Assembly (NCBI GenBank): GCA_019925095.2
Contig: CM034391.1
Coordinates: forward strand, 4,739,051 to 4,803,050
DNA: 64,000 nucleotides
Reading direction: 5' to 3'
Source of the DNA: Dendrolimus kikuchii
Taxonomy: Eukaryota; Arthropoda; Insecta; Lepidoptera; Lasiocampidae
Position 1 is the first letter of the stretch. Each line of letters begins with the position of its first letter. The translations under genes were made by a program, and so were the position numbers. This document shows, piece by piece, positions 31,272 through 42,250 of this stretch. The notes below the pieces were generated by a model, which saw only the letters and a list, made by a program, of their open reading frames with translations, had not been told where the DNA came from and did no database searches.

Positions 31272-31545
31272 AGGTTTTTTTATAGCTGGAGTACAGCAGA
31301 CGGGCAGACGGTCCACCTGAAGGAAAGCGGTTACCGTCGCTCATGGACGTTTGCCTCGAAGACATTTTATGACATCCTTTATAAAAAATCCCATGTTGTA
31401 GCGTCGTGGAAAAACCACGATTGGGCGCTCATTCCAAATCCCCACGGTGGGCAAGAGAAACGTTCTACAGAACAGTTGCATACAAGAGCGAAGCGGCTCA
31501 AGAAAGTGGAGATAAACGCCCAGCTGATGGCGTTAAAACAAAGTT
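31272..31545 (-). pseudogene. LINE-T C-terminus and 3' tail (copy 2)
   Basis: The minus strand encodes LGVYLHFLEPLRS, FCRTFLLPTVGIWNERP, IVVFPRRYNMGFF and a short end, then the tail block CATGAGCGACGGTAACC with GCCCGTCTGCTGTACTCC. The WN-x-x-P...VFP...YNM pattern is the usual end of CR1/Jockey-type LINE proteins (WNxLPxxVFPxxYxxxxF). Its tail is the one used by SINE-A. Confidence 0.55.
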
Positions 31546-31699
31546 ACATAATAAACCGATATCTGTTTGTCCTTCTAATATATTTTATGTAGGACTAGAG
31601 TTTGTGAAAAACCAGTATAGTAGTATAGCTCATGTTTCGTACATAAAAATTATTAATTGTTTTTTAAAAATTAAACCTTCAATATTTTAGTTTCGTGTT

Positions 31700-31976
31700 C
31701 ATTTCATTACATTTTTTTATGTTAATGTCTTGGCAACTAGGCCTTTAAGCCAGGCGCAGTTGTATTGTAGGCTACAATCCACACCATTCAACTCGAAAGG
31801 CCACATTTGACTATGCAGTTCACATTTCTCACAAAACACATAATTACTACTCAAAAACTATCAGTATCCTACAACTATTGTTCATTTTAAAGTAATTTTA
31901 CACATTTTTAGAAAATAAAACTGCACAGCACAACATCTCCTTTCAGTTCCCGCCAAAAACGCCGCATTTCATTACA
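31700..31976 (-). mobile_element. Retroposon G (copy 4), 12-bp TSD
   Basis: CATTTCATTACA at 31700-31711 and 31965-31976 flanks a 253-bp insert. The 5' end is intact (CAGTTCCCGCCAAAAACGCC on the plus strand). The 3' part has an internal deletion between the CCAGGCGC and CATTCAACTCG blocks. Confidence 0.8.
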
Positions 31977-32159
31977 ATTACGTAGAAACCACAGACTACT
32001 AAAGAAACTAAGTCAATATAGTGCAGACAACTGCACAGCAAAACATAAAGAAAAGTCACCGTCAACCTGACTTGAATTACCTAATACGTAATGAATGACA
32101 TGTGGGCAACCTGATAACATATTTGTTATTGAATTACATGGTTGTCTAAATCGCAATCT

Positions 32160-32406
32160 ATTTTGCTAATCCGTGTATTTTAAAGAAACGATGGCATTAG
32201 TCGGGATAAAACGTATCCTAAGTGTTAATTCGAGTTATAAGCCAGCACTATGTTGAGTTTCAATCATATACGTTCAGTAGATTCCAAAAAGGATGCAATC
32301 AAATGCAAACGACGTCATTTATTGGGATAAAAAGTATCCTAAGTTACGCCCCGGGATATAAGACAGCTCTATGTCGAATTCCATTTAAATATATAATAAA
32401 TATCAA
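32160..32406. repeat. Two tandem repeat-M-like segments
   Basis: GGGATAAAACGTATCCTAAG (32203) and GGGATAAAAAGTATCCTAAG (32320) begin two similar segments about 120 bp apart. Confidence 0.45.
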
Positions 32407-32769
32407 CTCGAAGCACTAGAGTCGACTGAGCGGAGAGCCAAAAGGCTGATTGGCAACAACCAGCTTTGCGACGACAAAACGCCGTCTCGAACATCGCCGC
32501 AGGGTTTTCAGCTTATCGTTTTTCTATCGGATTCATTTTGGAGAATGTGCAGCTGAGCTCTTCAATCTGACTTCATCTTCCTTCCATCATCGGACAAGAA
32601 GACGCACCGGCATGCGTCATCGATATATGGTGAATATTCCGCCGATAAGAAGGAAGCGCTTTGCATTTAGCTTCATCATACGCACGGCAAAGGAGTAGAA
32701 CTCTTTGCCGGAGTCTGTCTTTTCTGATACTTATAACTCGGGCGTCTTCAAGTCCCGTGTGAATAGATA
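32407..32769 (+). pseudogene. CR1/Jockey-like LINE reverse transcriptase C-terminus
   Basis: Readable pieces in order: ALESTERRAKRLIGNNQL, then after a frameshift LEHRRRVFSLSFFYRIHFG, ECAAELFNL, later RFAFSFIIRTAKE, a TAG in place of the Trp codon, NSLPESVF and FKSRVNR with stop. This is the thumb/C-terminal end common to CR1- and Jockey-type proteins (LxxRRxVASLxxFYRxYHGxCSxEL ... RTAxxWNxLPxxVF). At least one frameshift and one stop disable it. Confidence 0.75.
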
Positions 32770-33199
32770 GCGTTGCTCTATCCTAGACAACATCTTCGCT
32801 CCACATAGGGCGAGACCGTGGTCAAACGCGAACCTATACTACTATAAAAAAAATCCGTTTAGTAGTTTTCACGTGATGCTCTATCAGACAGACAGACAGA
32901 CAAAAATTCTAAAAAATGTGTTTTCGGAATCTGCTGGTCCGAATTAGTCCCTTTGCTTTTTTTCACATTTTTAAACGCTGTGTACACACTCGAACCATTT
33001 ACAGATTTAGTATAGCATCTATAGACAGATTTTCGTAACTTCGCAAATCTAATGACGAAATTCCTTGATAATATATTAAACCGACAAACAAACTACATCT
33101 ATTTGGATATTTTTGAACAGTTAAGACGTTTTTCACGATTCCATTGTGAACTTAGTCAAATCGTGTTACTTTTATTATTTTGTAAATTTTAACCGGATA
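32770..33199. other. Repeat-N-like tail, otherwise nothing seen
   Basis: TCCGTTTAGTAGTTTTCACG followed by four CAGA repeats (near 32885) resembles the tail of repeat N. No gene. Confidence 0.35.
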
Positions 33200-33812
33200 A
33201 TGTTTAGCGTAATGGCTAGCGCACGCGTCCCAGGGCTCAAAAGGACGCGGGTTCAATCCTGGACGGAAATTTTGTACCGCTTAGTCAGTTTTCTGATCTA
33301 ATGTGCATATTGTTACATTTACCGCGTGCTAACAACGGTGAAGGAAAACATCGTGATGCAACCTGCACATCGAGATAACCGATGTGTCAAACCTACCAAG
33401 CCGCTCTGGACAAACGTGGCAGGTATACTGTCCGTTCCCCCTAAAATTTTATTTGTTTTTTATCTGTGCAAGAACGGAGAAAGAATACCATTTCCTGTCG
33501 TAAGAGGCGACGAAACAACCCACAGCCAGGTGGTAGGGCATTTGCCCGACTGGATGGCTACCAGCCCTGGTCTAAAGTATGTCGCCATAACAACCTTGAG
33601 TCGTGTTCCGGCATTAGTTCCAGGTTCCAGGCTCCCTTAAGAGAGCAGCAGCGTATTTGTAGCACCTTTGGTGTTGCAAATGTCTATAGGCGATGGTAAC
33701 CGCTTTCCATCAAGTGGGCCGTCTGCCTGTCTGCTGAACTACTGCAATGAAAAATAAAAGAAATGGGAGGCCCGAGCGCAGTAGTGGGATATTTATGGGC
33801 TAATATTATTAA
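33200..33812 (+). mobile_element. SINE-B split by a nested SINE-A
   Basis: SINE-B runs from AGCGTAATGGCTAGCGCACG (33207) to CTGTCCGTTCCCCCTAAAAT (33450). It resumes at AATGGGAGGCCCGAGCGCAG (33765) and ends in GGGCTAATATTATT. The SINE-A lies between the halves in the same orientation. The B box is GGTTCAATCC. Confidence 0.8.
33450..33764 (+). mobile_element. SINE-A nested in SINE-B
   Basis: Near full length, from TTATCTGTGCAAGAACGG to TACTGCAATGAAAAATAAAA. It lacks the GCGGCCGGGCGGC segment near the 5' end. The target duplication is short (AAAT-like). Confidence 0.8.
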
Positions 33813-34119
33813 TGTTTTTATTATTAGCTTTGTGATAAAAGTTATTGACGTGTATTGTTTTTCAGTAACGCCACAATGACTGGAATAGTAACAAAATCCA
33901 TACAGCTTATCCACATGTTTCACATTCTGTATATAATAAGTGGTTTAATTAGGTTTATTTATTTTTTAGTTACTTAACTTTAGGTTTTTTTTTAATTATG
34001 CTATCACTGTTTTCTGTTGGTGGGCACTGAAAGTCAGTGCTGTGTCGGACTATGTTTCGGCACAGCAAAAATGTCAACCTGATTTCGAAAATTACGGCAG
34101 ATATTTAAATTGTTATTGT
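33813..34119. other. No feature seen
   Basis: No content recognised. Confidence 0.3.
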
Positions 34120-34392
34120 TATTATTATATAATACTAGTTTCTGCCCGCGACTTCGTCCGCGTGGAATAGTAAAAAAAAAGTAAGTTAAAAAAATCCCCC
34201 GATTTTGAAACATTGGTGCTCCGCTCCTATTGGTCTTAGCGTGATGATATATAGCCTATAGCCTCCCTCGATAAATGGGCTATCTAACACTGAAAGAATT
34301 TTTCAAATCAGACATCAGTAGTTCCTGAGATTAGCGCGTTCAAGCAAACAAACAAACTCTTCAGCTTTATATATTAGTATAAGTTTGTGTGT
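34120..34392 (+). repeat. Interspersed repeat N (full)
   Basis: Starts TACTAGTTTCTGCCCGCGAC and CTTCGTCCGCGTGGAATAG, contains TGATGATATATAGCC and CTGAAAGAATTTTTCAAATC, and ends in CAAGCAAACAAACAAACTC and TATATTAGTATAAG. This is a very common insect repeat; class uncertain. Confidence 0.6.
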
Positions 34393-34802
34393 CGCATTTT
34401 TAGAAATAAATATTTTCTTTTCTTTTTTTTACGTATTATGATATTGAGATGTTTCGTAATACGCACAATTAATATTGCTATGTTCCTTAATCAGCTTTAT
34501 TTAATATGTAGTTTCCGTCTTTCAATTTGGATGAATGAAGCAGAGTGATTCATATAAACATAAAATTGAATCATTCAATGTTATTGGATGTCGTCTTGCC
34601 CGTCCATTCTGTGCCTGTCAACCGAATTGAATCAATTAAGTTGATCCGTCCTCATATCGGCACAAAAGGAACGAGTGAATTTCGTGTCAACTGGTAATTT
34701 GTAACAAGCTAATTTGACAGTTAAATCGACTGACACTTTTTGTCATCTTACAAAATGTCGAAGCCACGTAGATTTTATACGAGCATTGCAAATTATGACG
34801 TA
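34393..34802. other. Repeat Q fragment at 34735-34802
   Basis: TCATCTTACAAAATGTCGAAG and the following 50 bp match 15655-15735. The rest is unassigned. Confidence 0.35.
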
Positions 34803-35080
34803 ATTTATATACGAAAGAATGACTAAACAGATATACAATGCAAAAGTGGATGGATGCAGAAGTCGTGGAAGGCCACGACACACCTTCCATGATCAAATTG
34901 ATCGTGTACTAGCAGAAGGTGATGTTAGGATCCTTAAGAACAGACGAGCGTGCATGACAAGAATTATGAATGTCAAAGAACCGAGTGAGGTGTGTAAGAA
35001 TAAGCCTGAATGGCGCTCTGTTGTTCGTGCCTACCCCGCAAGGGAACTGGCGTGAAGCTATGTATGTATGTATTTATATA
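34803..35080 (+). mobile_element. RTE-C LINE end, copy 4, with 9-bp TSD
   Basis: ATTTATATA at 34803-34811 and 35072-35080 flanks the insert. The frame from ERMTKQIYNAKVDGCRSRG to YPARELA and stop is open. One residue pattern (NVKEPSEV) differs from other copies (NVKEASEV). Confidence 0.8.
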
Positions 35081-35249
35081 ATTAGTCAAATAGCGTATTG
35101 ATTAAAATTATTTCTACTTAGATATTTTAAAGTTATAAATGATAACATGTTCTTCGAAAGCCTGCTCTTTTATATGAACATTGTTTCAGAATTTGTGATA
35201 AATGGCAGCCATATCAACTAACCCAATATATTATAATTAGGAAGATTCT

Positions 35250-35511
35250 GTTTTTATGTGTTTTTTTTAAGTTAAAGGCTTGGCCACTAGGCCTTTAAGC
35301 CAGGCACCGTTATATTGTAGGCTACAATCGACGTCATTCAACGAAGTTCTTGTGAAAACTCGAAAGGCCACATTTGGCTATATAGTTCACATTTCTCGCA
35401 AAAACACTTAATTACTACTCAAAAACTATCAATATCCTACAACTATTGTTCATTTTAGAGTAATTTTACAGATTTTTCAGTTCCCGTCAAAAACTCCCGT
35501 TTTTATGTGTT
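35250..35511 (-). mobile_element. Retroposon G (copy 5), 13-bp TSD
   Basis: GTTTTTATGTGTT at 35250-35262 and 35499-35511 flanks a 236-bp insert. The poly(T) side and the TAGGCCTTTAAGCCAGGC block are intact. The 5' motif has one CpG decay (CCCGTC for CCCGCC). Confidence 0.8.
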
Positions 35512-35754
35512 ATTAGGTTACGACCTATGACACTGACTTTGACGACGTGCGATAACATTGTCGGTTTTCTTTTTTAGATAATATTTTTACAGCAAAAACC
35601 TGGGGAAGGCCCATAATCAAATGATGCGCATGACCTCCTAGTTATCATGTACGTGTGTGACACATTGTATGTTAACAATATTAAGAGGGAAGTTTGATAC
35701 GGATTCAAATTAATATCTGCTAGATCGGAAAGGTTATTTATACTGGTGCTTAAA
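35512..35754. other. No feature seen
   Basis: No content recognised. Confidence 0.3.
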
Positions 35755-36255
35755 CGAATAAAAAATAAAAAAAAACTTCGTTTAAAAAAAGTCGGTGCAA
35801 AGTAAAACATAAAAATTACTATATTTTGAAAATTGCTAAGCACCGACTTCAAGATGTTTTAGATAATATATATTAATAATAATAGCTTTAGAAATAAGTT
35901 ATTTTATACTTTTTAGTTTTTAGTTTTTGAAGTCGGTTTTTTTAAGCGAAGTTTTTTTATTTTTTTGTTACCTTTTAGTGTCTAGCTATGTATGGGTAGA
36001 CTTACGGAAGGTCCCGCGCTCCTTAAAAAATATAGGTCCCAAGAAACGGGAACAAAAAAATGTTCATAAAATGACAACTACTGGACCAACCTATGTCAAA
36101 TTTTTAGGGGACCAAATGGCAGCTATTCCGCGTCGAACAAAAAAGAATCACGTAAATCGGATCATAAGTCTCGGAGTAATCGGTGAACATACATAAAAAA
36201 AAGATCCCGATGAATTGAGAACCTCCTCCCTTTTTTGAAGTCGGTTAAAAAGTAT
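35755..36255. repeat. Interspersed repeat I (copy 1)
   Basis: GAAGTCGGTTTTTTTAAGCG at 35928 and CCTTTTTTGAAGTCGGTT at 36230 bound a segment containing GGGGACCAAATGGCAGC and AATCACGTAAATCGGATCAT. GTCGGTGCAAAG and GCACCGACTTCAAG add an inverted pair at 35790-35850. Related segments are at 55545 and, inverted, 57215. It is a familiar lepidopteran repeat; class uncertain. Confidence 0.5.
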
Positions 36256-36790
36256 AGTCGGAGCTTTCGTCACCAAAATCGACAAATGAAGTGAGTGAAG
36301 GAAGCATTTGTTTTAAACTTGCATGCGCAAACTTAGGTGATGTACGCCTTCATTGCGCCTGTGTGATTAATACTAATGCATCCACTGGAAACTAAGTACG
36401 GAGAACGTGGAGTTTATCCGTACTAATTCGAATATTATATGAGTTTTCGTAAGGAACTGCAGCGCGACTGGCATACTATTCTAAGATCGCCATCCTTTAG
36501 CCGGCTTCACTTTGTGAGAGTCCGAGGCTTTTTATACTAATGGTCTAAGTGCTGGTGTTATAAAAATAGCCCATAAACGTCTCACTACAGAGCTCTGGCC
36601 CCTGTTTTAGGGCAACAGATATGTAATATACTAGCTTTTTCTAAACCGATTGGTCCATTTCGTGCTTCGGATATCAAAAACTGCAGGTTTCCTAACGATT
36701 TTATTCTTCACATTACACCAATGGTTATTAGGTTAGTAAATGCCTAAACTGCGCACGCTAGACCGCATGTAAACACTTAATTATACATAA
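36256..36790. other. No feature seen
   Basis: A short SINE-B-like tail (AGCCCATAAACGTCTCACTAC) lies near 36570. No gene. Confidence 0.3.
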
Positions 36791-37070
36791 TATTTATCCG
36801 TGCAGGCACAGAGAATGAATACAATTTCCTGCGATCGGGCGGCCTGTTGCCAGCCAGACGCTAGGATATTTGCCCGCATGGATGGCGTGGTAGCTTTAAT
36901 CTAGAGCTTGCTGCCATAACAATCCTGAATTGTGTTGAGGCATTAGTGGCCAGGTTCCGGTCTCCCTTTAGAGAGCAGCAGCACATTGGTAACACCAAAG
37001 GTTACAAATGTCCATAGGTAACCGCTTCCCATCAGATGGGCCATCTGCTTGAACTCTTGCAATTAAAAAA
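36791..37070 (+). mobile_element. SINE-A copy, diverged
   Basis: From TTATCCGTGCAGGCACAG to ACTCTTGCAATTAAAAAAG with deletions at the GTCGTAAGAGGC segment and near the tail. Confidence 0.7.
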
Positions 37071-37146
37071 GTTTAAAAGACGACGTCATAAACACTAATC
37101 GTGCTTTAAAATATCTCGTTAAAAGATATTATATAAAAGTTGTTTA

Positions 37147-37428
37147 GATCGGCCGGTTCGGCGGCGGAAACAGCTGAGTCACTCAAGCGGCGCAAATATG
37201 CAACCCTCGCTGAGATTTATATGTTTGTGCTGTTTGCTGTTGAAACGCTAGGACCGTGGGGTCTTGAGGCCATGAGCCTCTTCAAAGATATTTCAAAACG
37301 GTCTTGATTCTTCGGGAGATCAGAGGGCAGGACTCAGTATGGCGATCCAGCGAGGTAACGCAGCCAGCGTTCTAGGAACCTTACCCATTGACTTTGATGA
37401 CCTAGGCTCAGTATTCTACTTATAGTTT
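37147..37428 (+). pseudogene. REL-H end, copy 4
   Basis: Corresponds to the region from the SAE-LKRRKY segment through VETLGPWG to QRGNAASVLGTLPIDFDDLG, ending FYL and stop. A stop and an internal deletion break the frame near 37305. The first inverted repeat is still recognisable, mostly through G-U type pairs. Confidence 0.65.
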
Positions 37429-37491
37429 TAAGGGATTATAAATAGAATACAATATAAGTTAAGTTTTCTTCAGAAAGAAAGAAGAAGAAGG

Positions 37492-37828
37492 AGAAAGAAG
37501 AATTTATTCGTGCAGGAACGGAGAAAGAATACAATTTCCTGCGGCCGGGCGGCCTGTCGTAAGAGGCGACTAAACAACCCACAGCCAGGTGGTAGGGCAT
37601 TTGCCCGACTGGATGGCTACCACCCCTGGTCTAGAGTATGTCGCCATAACAACCTTGAGTTGTGTTCCGGCATTAGTGACCAGGCTCCAGTCTCTCTTAA
37701 GAGAGCAGCAGCGCATTTGTAGCACCTTTGGTGTGGCATATGTCCATAGGCGATAGTAACCGCTTTTCATCAAGTGGGCCGTCTGCCTGTCTGCTGAACT
37801 CATGCAATAAAAAAAAAAAGAAAGAAGA
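37492..37828 (+). mobile_element. SINE-A copy, full length, with TSD
   Basis: AGAAAGAAGA at 37492-37501 and 37819-37828 flanks the element, which ends in a 13-A run. This is the clearest target duplication of the family here. Confidence 0.85.
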
Positions 37829-38621
37829 TTTGTATTTACTGAATCTATTAGCTGACTAACCTTTTTAATAACAAAGTTTCTGAGACAATTATTTGTCATA
37901 TTTCGGGTGCTGTCACAAGGCTTACTTTCAAAGGACTTTCGTTGATCATTGTCCTCGAATATCTTTGTAACTTTCGGATGGATTCGATAAAAAAAAAACA
38001 ACGAAAGGAGTTTGAGAGTATGCCCTCGGTATGTTTTGCTTGACTTGTGCAGTCTATTTTGTATATTATCTTCATTAGCGAGGTTATTAAAGGAACGCAC
38101 TGTTTTTTTAATATATATGTATGTGTTATTTAAATTATTGCTTTATTATATTGTTTTTCAGTCTGCAATTCATTTACCATTATCAAACTGCATTATATTG
38201 TATATATTGTTGTTGTATATTTGTTGTATTGTCCTTCGTGACTTCACTTTATGGTCCTAGACGGAAGAACAGCGCTAGTCCTTGTTGGCTGTTAAGACTT
38301 ACTTTGTTTCTATTGTCTTTCTATTTCTATTTATATTAACTTAGTTTTTGTCCTAAATAAAATATATTTCTTTCTTTCTTTCCTCGTTACATGTTCAGAA
38401 GTAGGTTCGTAGATAACTGTTTAAAGTATATCACAGATAGTGTAGAACGGTTACGGACTGTGAAGTTATTTATTGTAACACAACCGACAGAGTAAGTTAT
38501 ATGATTATTAGTTTTAATATTATGCTTTGTTACAAATTATAAAGTACTCACACACATTTATACAGATGGATAATGTACAATATTATGTTAAAATTTATAC
38601 ATTATTTTATACATAGGCATA
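37829..38621. other. No feature seen
   Basis: AT-rich. ORFs of 70-80 codons lack motifs. A TTTCTTTCTTTCTTTCC run near 38370 follows an AATAAAATAT, suggesting the end of an unrecognised retroposon. Confidence 0.35.
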
Positions 38622-38966
38622 CGCTACATGTTGGTTTTTTTTAAAGTTTATAGCTTGGCAGCTAGGCCTTTAAGTCAGATCTTAGTTTACAATATAGTTT
38701 CTTCAGTTTCTTAAGCTTATGTGTAGCACAACTGAACTGTAGGAAATCAGCTAATGCCATTCAACGGAGTTCTTGTGACAACTCAAAAGGCCACATTTGA
38801 CTATACAGTTCACATTTCTCACAAAACACATAATTACTACTCAAAAACTATCAATATCCTACAACTATTGTTCATTTTAGAGTATTTTACACATTTTTAG
38901 AAAATAAAACTGCACAGCACAACATCTCCTTTTAGTTCCCGCCAAAAACTCCGCTACATGTTGGTT
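38622..38966 (-). mobile_element. Retroposon G, full length (copy 6), 15-bp TSD
   Basis: CGCTACATGTTGGTT at 38622-38636 and 38952-38966 flanks a 315-bp insert with both ends intact. The poly(T) side reads TTTTTTAAAGTTTATAGC. The 5' end carries GTTCCCGCCAAAAACTC, the complement of the GGCGGGAA motif. Confidence 0.85.
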
Positions 38967-38999
38967 GTAAATTAAAGCATAGACAAATACGAGAAAATT

Positions 39000-39065
39000 A
39001 AAGAACAATAAGCGGCGGAACAATGTCGCTAAATGTAGATCTCTTCCAGATAGGCTAGGCTCAAT
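39000..39065 (-). mobile_element. LINE 3' UTR fragment, family P, decayed
   Basis: AAGCGGCGGAACAATGTCGC and GATCTCTTCCAGATAGGC match the inner half of the P block. Confidence 0.35.
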
Positions 39066-39153
39066 GCTTAATGGAGTTGCGGGGGTCGGGGAACTCTCCC
39101 AGTGTTGCGGGGTGCCTTGATCCCAGGTACACTCCTTGTTATTGGCTAGAATC

Positions 39154-39265
39154 GAAGAGTCAAGGCAGTGGCGCCAGATTACGATTCGGAGGGTAACTGG
39201 AAGTTTTAGTGGGTAGTCCTCTACTGGAGTTGCATTCCCTTAGCGTTAAAAAAAAGGCTAGAATC
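39154..39265 (+). mobile_element. Short retroposon insertion with 10-bp TSD
   Basis: A 92-bp insert ending in TTAGCGTTAAAAAAAA is flanked by GGCTAGAATC at 39154-39163 and 39256-39265. The insert contains GTTTTAGTGGGTAGTC, similar to the middle of retroposon E, so it may be a 5'-truncated relative. Confidence 0.6.
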
Positions 39266-39696
39266 AGTGCTCGATTAACGTAGGCCCGTAAGGCCTAGGG
39301 CTGCAAAATTTCCGGGCCGCCAAAATCTTATAAGGCATAAATTTAAGGACTATTGAAATTTAAAAATCGATTTGATTTAGTTTGATTATGAATATATAAA
39401 AAAGACGGAATGCTGGACGACATGGCAATTACATAATGTAAAGGTTCCGTTTGTGCTAAGAAGTTTACGGAATCCTAAAAAGAGCGTCGTTTCTAACAGG
39501 ACGTAGGACGGCAGCCAGCCAAGATCCAAGCTTACTGATTACCATCTGAATTATGAGACATATAACACAGGGAAGATATGTGTTACAATTACGTGTTACG
39601 ATGTAATATGTTACGATACAAGGAAGCGGGATCCTCCCTCCACAGCAAACGATGCAGAATATTTAAATCCGTACCTGCAAGTGCCGTCAACACGAT
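39266..39696. other. No feature seen
   Basis: No supported content. Confidence 0.3.
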
Positions 39697-39845
39697 TAAG
39701 ACGTCGTTCCTATATCTTACTATTCATTCGCTTGCCCTACCATCGGTTGAATTTTGACATAAGATGTATGGAGCTTATGTCAAATTTTAACCGATAGTAA
39801 GGCAAATGAACGGTCGGTAAGATATAGGAACCCGCCATAAGACGT
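39697..39845. mobile_element. hAT-like foldback MITE with 8-bp TSD
   Basis: Arms from GTTCCTATATCTTAC (39706) and its complement GTAAGATATAGGAAC continue as an imperfect inverted repeat over about 58 bp around a 10-bp loop. TAAGACGT at 39697-39704 and 39838-39845 is an 8-bp target duplication, the length used by hAT transposases. The right end has six more bases (CCGCCA) than the left. Confidence 0.6.
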
Positions 39846-40309
39846 GTAACTTAAAACAATGTTTCACTTATCCATCCTTTGTACTTGACCGACATACGTA
39901 AATAGTCAATGTATTGCAACTTTATTGAGTTTATGCGAGTAAAATGGCTTCTTGCACAACACCACAAATTGAATAAACCTTGGCTTCACTTTTTTATCTA
40001 TGCAATAGAATGTAAGGTGATCTTAACTAGACATCTTGATCTACCGTCTCAGGAAATTTTCTGTCTTAATATCACAGGAATTTTAAATACAGTACTTCTA
40101 TCTCGACTTAACTCGGACTTACGCAATTTTCGATTTTTGATCTCGTCGCATCGAACCGCATCGAAATCGGCCGAGTAATTTTTATGTGAATCCTAATAAT
40201 GTGAATGAACAGACAAAAACAAAAAAAAAAACTAAAAAGAAAAGACAATACTTTTACAATTTTATAATATTATAGATTACTGTTTAAACTATCATTCATT
40301 TGCTATTTG
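39846..40309. other. Repeat-N-like tail, otherwise nothing seen
   Basis: CATCGAAATCGGCCGAGTAA followed by GAATGAACAGACAAAAACAAA resembles the tail of repeat N relatives. The ORF over this region has no motif. Confidence 0.3.
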
Positions 40310-40640
40310 ACTGGTTACAGAAATGACGTCATAATTGGCAACGCTCATAAAATTTGGGAGGCTTCGGTGTTTTGTATGATAAAAAGTATCTCAATTGATT
40401 TGACCGTCAACTGGCCTATTATGTCTTGGATAAGCGTCACCGGCGGCTGTAATGTAGTGGAACACTTACAAACTAATAGATGGCGCTGTACAACAATTGA
40501 GGTCGCAAACGATTCCCGAAACGTACAAAGAATGTGTACAAAATTCCAACAGTATTTCATATGCCTAGACCTGCGAGGAGCAATAATAGCCTCGCTGGAA
40601 GATTTTCCTTCCACCCTATACCGGGCGACCCTACAGTAAA
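40310..40640. repeat. Interspersed repeat Q
   Basis: An inverted match to 15655-15735 and 34735-34805 (GCTCATAAAATTTGGGAGGC, CTTCGG) is followed by TAAAAAGTATCTCAATTGAT, also found at 63598. A 110-residue frame crosses it without recognisable motifs, and only the repeated part is supported. Confidence 0.35.
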
Positions 40641-41364
40641 AATAATTAAATAACAAAATCATCATCCTAGGAATATTAAATTCCTTTTACACTCGAAGCT
40701 GCGACTCGGACCCCAGGGCTTGTTTCTCTAGTGTTTTTCTCTTATCTCTTTACTTTAGTTCTCTTACGTTCATTTAAGGCTCGCACGTATGTATGTAAAT
40801 ACAAATGTTTCTATGTTTTCCTCTAAAAGATCAATAAGATTTTAATAAGCTAAAACCAATATTTAACGTTCATGAACAGTTTGTTTTCTCGTGTCCCTCA
40901 ATGGTTGTCACTCTTGATAACATTTAAAACCTGTTTTGTAGCATTGAGCCATATACCATCGATGCCTTTATTGAAGTAAATTGGACTGTTTTGTTATGAG
41001 AATCAGTCAATCTTGACTCTAGAGACCTTCGTCAGTGCGTCTTAACCAATTTACTAATGAAATGATGGCTCAATCATTAATCTAACAGTTAATTGTAACC
41101 TCAATTGTTGTAGAGACCAAACCATACCTATTAAAAAAACTATCATTTTCTCCTTAAAATCATTGTGACTTTTTCATTTGTATTACTTGATTGAACGATA
41201 TGATTTAGGAATGCCTGAGAAATCTAAATAATCGATTGATGACTTATTTGTGTAGATTCTATTCTAAAACTTGTTCGAGAATTGATTGTCATTCAAATAT
41301 ACGCATTAGAGTGTCATGAGTCATATATTATATCAATTCGATTATTTAAATTATACAAAAAAAT
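40641..41364. other. No feature seen
   Basis: No content recognised. Confidence 0.3.
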
Positions 41365-41538
41365 AAAGGTCTTGGATTCCAAATTCAAATGTCTACTATT
41401 AATAGATTTCTGGCCAGTATTCGACATTCGAAACAAAATTGGTGAAAAAGTAAAGGTCTTAGATTCCAAATTTAAATAGCTATTAATATTTTCTAGCCAG
41501 TGTTCGTAATTTAAAACAAAATGGATAGGTGTCACCTG
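41365..41538. repeat. Two-copy tandem repeat, 87-bp period
   Basis: AAAGGTCTTGGATTCCAAA at 41365 and AAAGGTCTTAGATTCCAAA at 41452 start two units with the same order of blocks (TATTAATA, GCCAGT, AAACAAAAT). Confidence 0.65.
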
Positions 41539-41953
41539 TCACGGACCTTATTATTTGTTGTAGTATTATGATTGATTCAAAATTTAAAAACCCTATAATA
41601 ATATCACGTAATTCATATCATTCTAATAGGACGATTAGCTGATATTTTGCACTTGGAATCGACGAAATTCCTATTTGTACATACAAGAGTGTTAAACGTA
41701 AAGCAAATAATACCTAAATGAAACATCAAAATATAGATACGGCGAATTGATTAGCAAGTTTTGGCGTAAGATGTATTGGCGCCGATCATGTTGCTTGACA
41801 GTTATCACGTAAGCATAGTAAAATAGTATCAATATATCACAAAGAAAGCGTACAGTATACGTTCCCATCGTACTTGATACGATACGGAGTTTACAAAATG
41901 AAAAATGCTTCATTACATTTTTTCAAGGCCAGTAATGGGTCGGTAACACATGC
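41539..41953. other. No feature seen
   Basis: No content recognised. Confidence 0.3.
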
Positions 41954-42250
41954 AGCGCGTTCCATTAGTAGCTCACAACGCCCAAAATGCTCCGTTAACC
42001 GTTCCACAAGGCGACCGCGGTCGTTGTGGTAGTGGCGGAAACGTCACTAATGACGTCATCATTTTCGATCACACAACAACCCATGTCAAGAGGTGGGTCG
42101 AATAACCGTTCCACTTGGGTTTACGATTGTAACGCCGGCAACCAAGTGGAATGGGAAAAATCGCGGTCGTGAAAGTGGTCGTTGTGAGTCTAATGGAACG
42201 TAGCCATGATGTACCTTCACAGGTGAAGGTAGCCACGTTCCATCAGATCA
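41954..42250. mobile_element. GC-rich MITE with internal palindromes
   Basis: GCGTTCCATTAG, a few bases and CTCACAACG (41956-41980) are inverted at 42180-42203 (CGTTGTGAGTCTAATGGAAC). Inside are a second inverted pair built on TTCCACTTGG / CCAAGTGGAA and many CpG sites. Just outside on the right, ACCTTCACAGGTGAAGGT is a short hairpin followed by another ACGTTCCATCA end. Non-coding. Confidence 0.5.

Noticed and set aside
38622..38966. MITE for family G
   Set aside because: There are no terminal inverted repeats. The 12-15 bp duplications of variable length and the one-sided poly(A) show retroposition.
40307..40639. 110-codon host protein
   Set aside because: Part of it is interspersed repeat Q, found elsewhere in both orientations. 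No motif, no splice-site context and the opposite strand is equally open.
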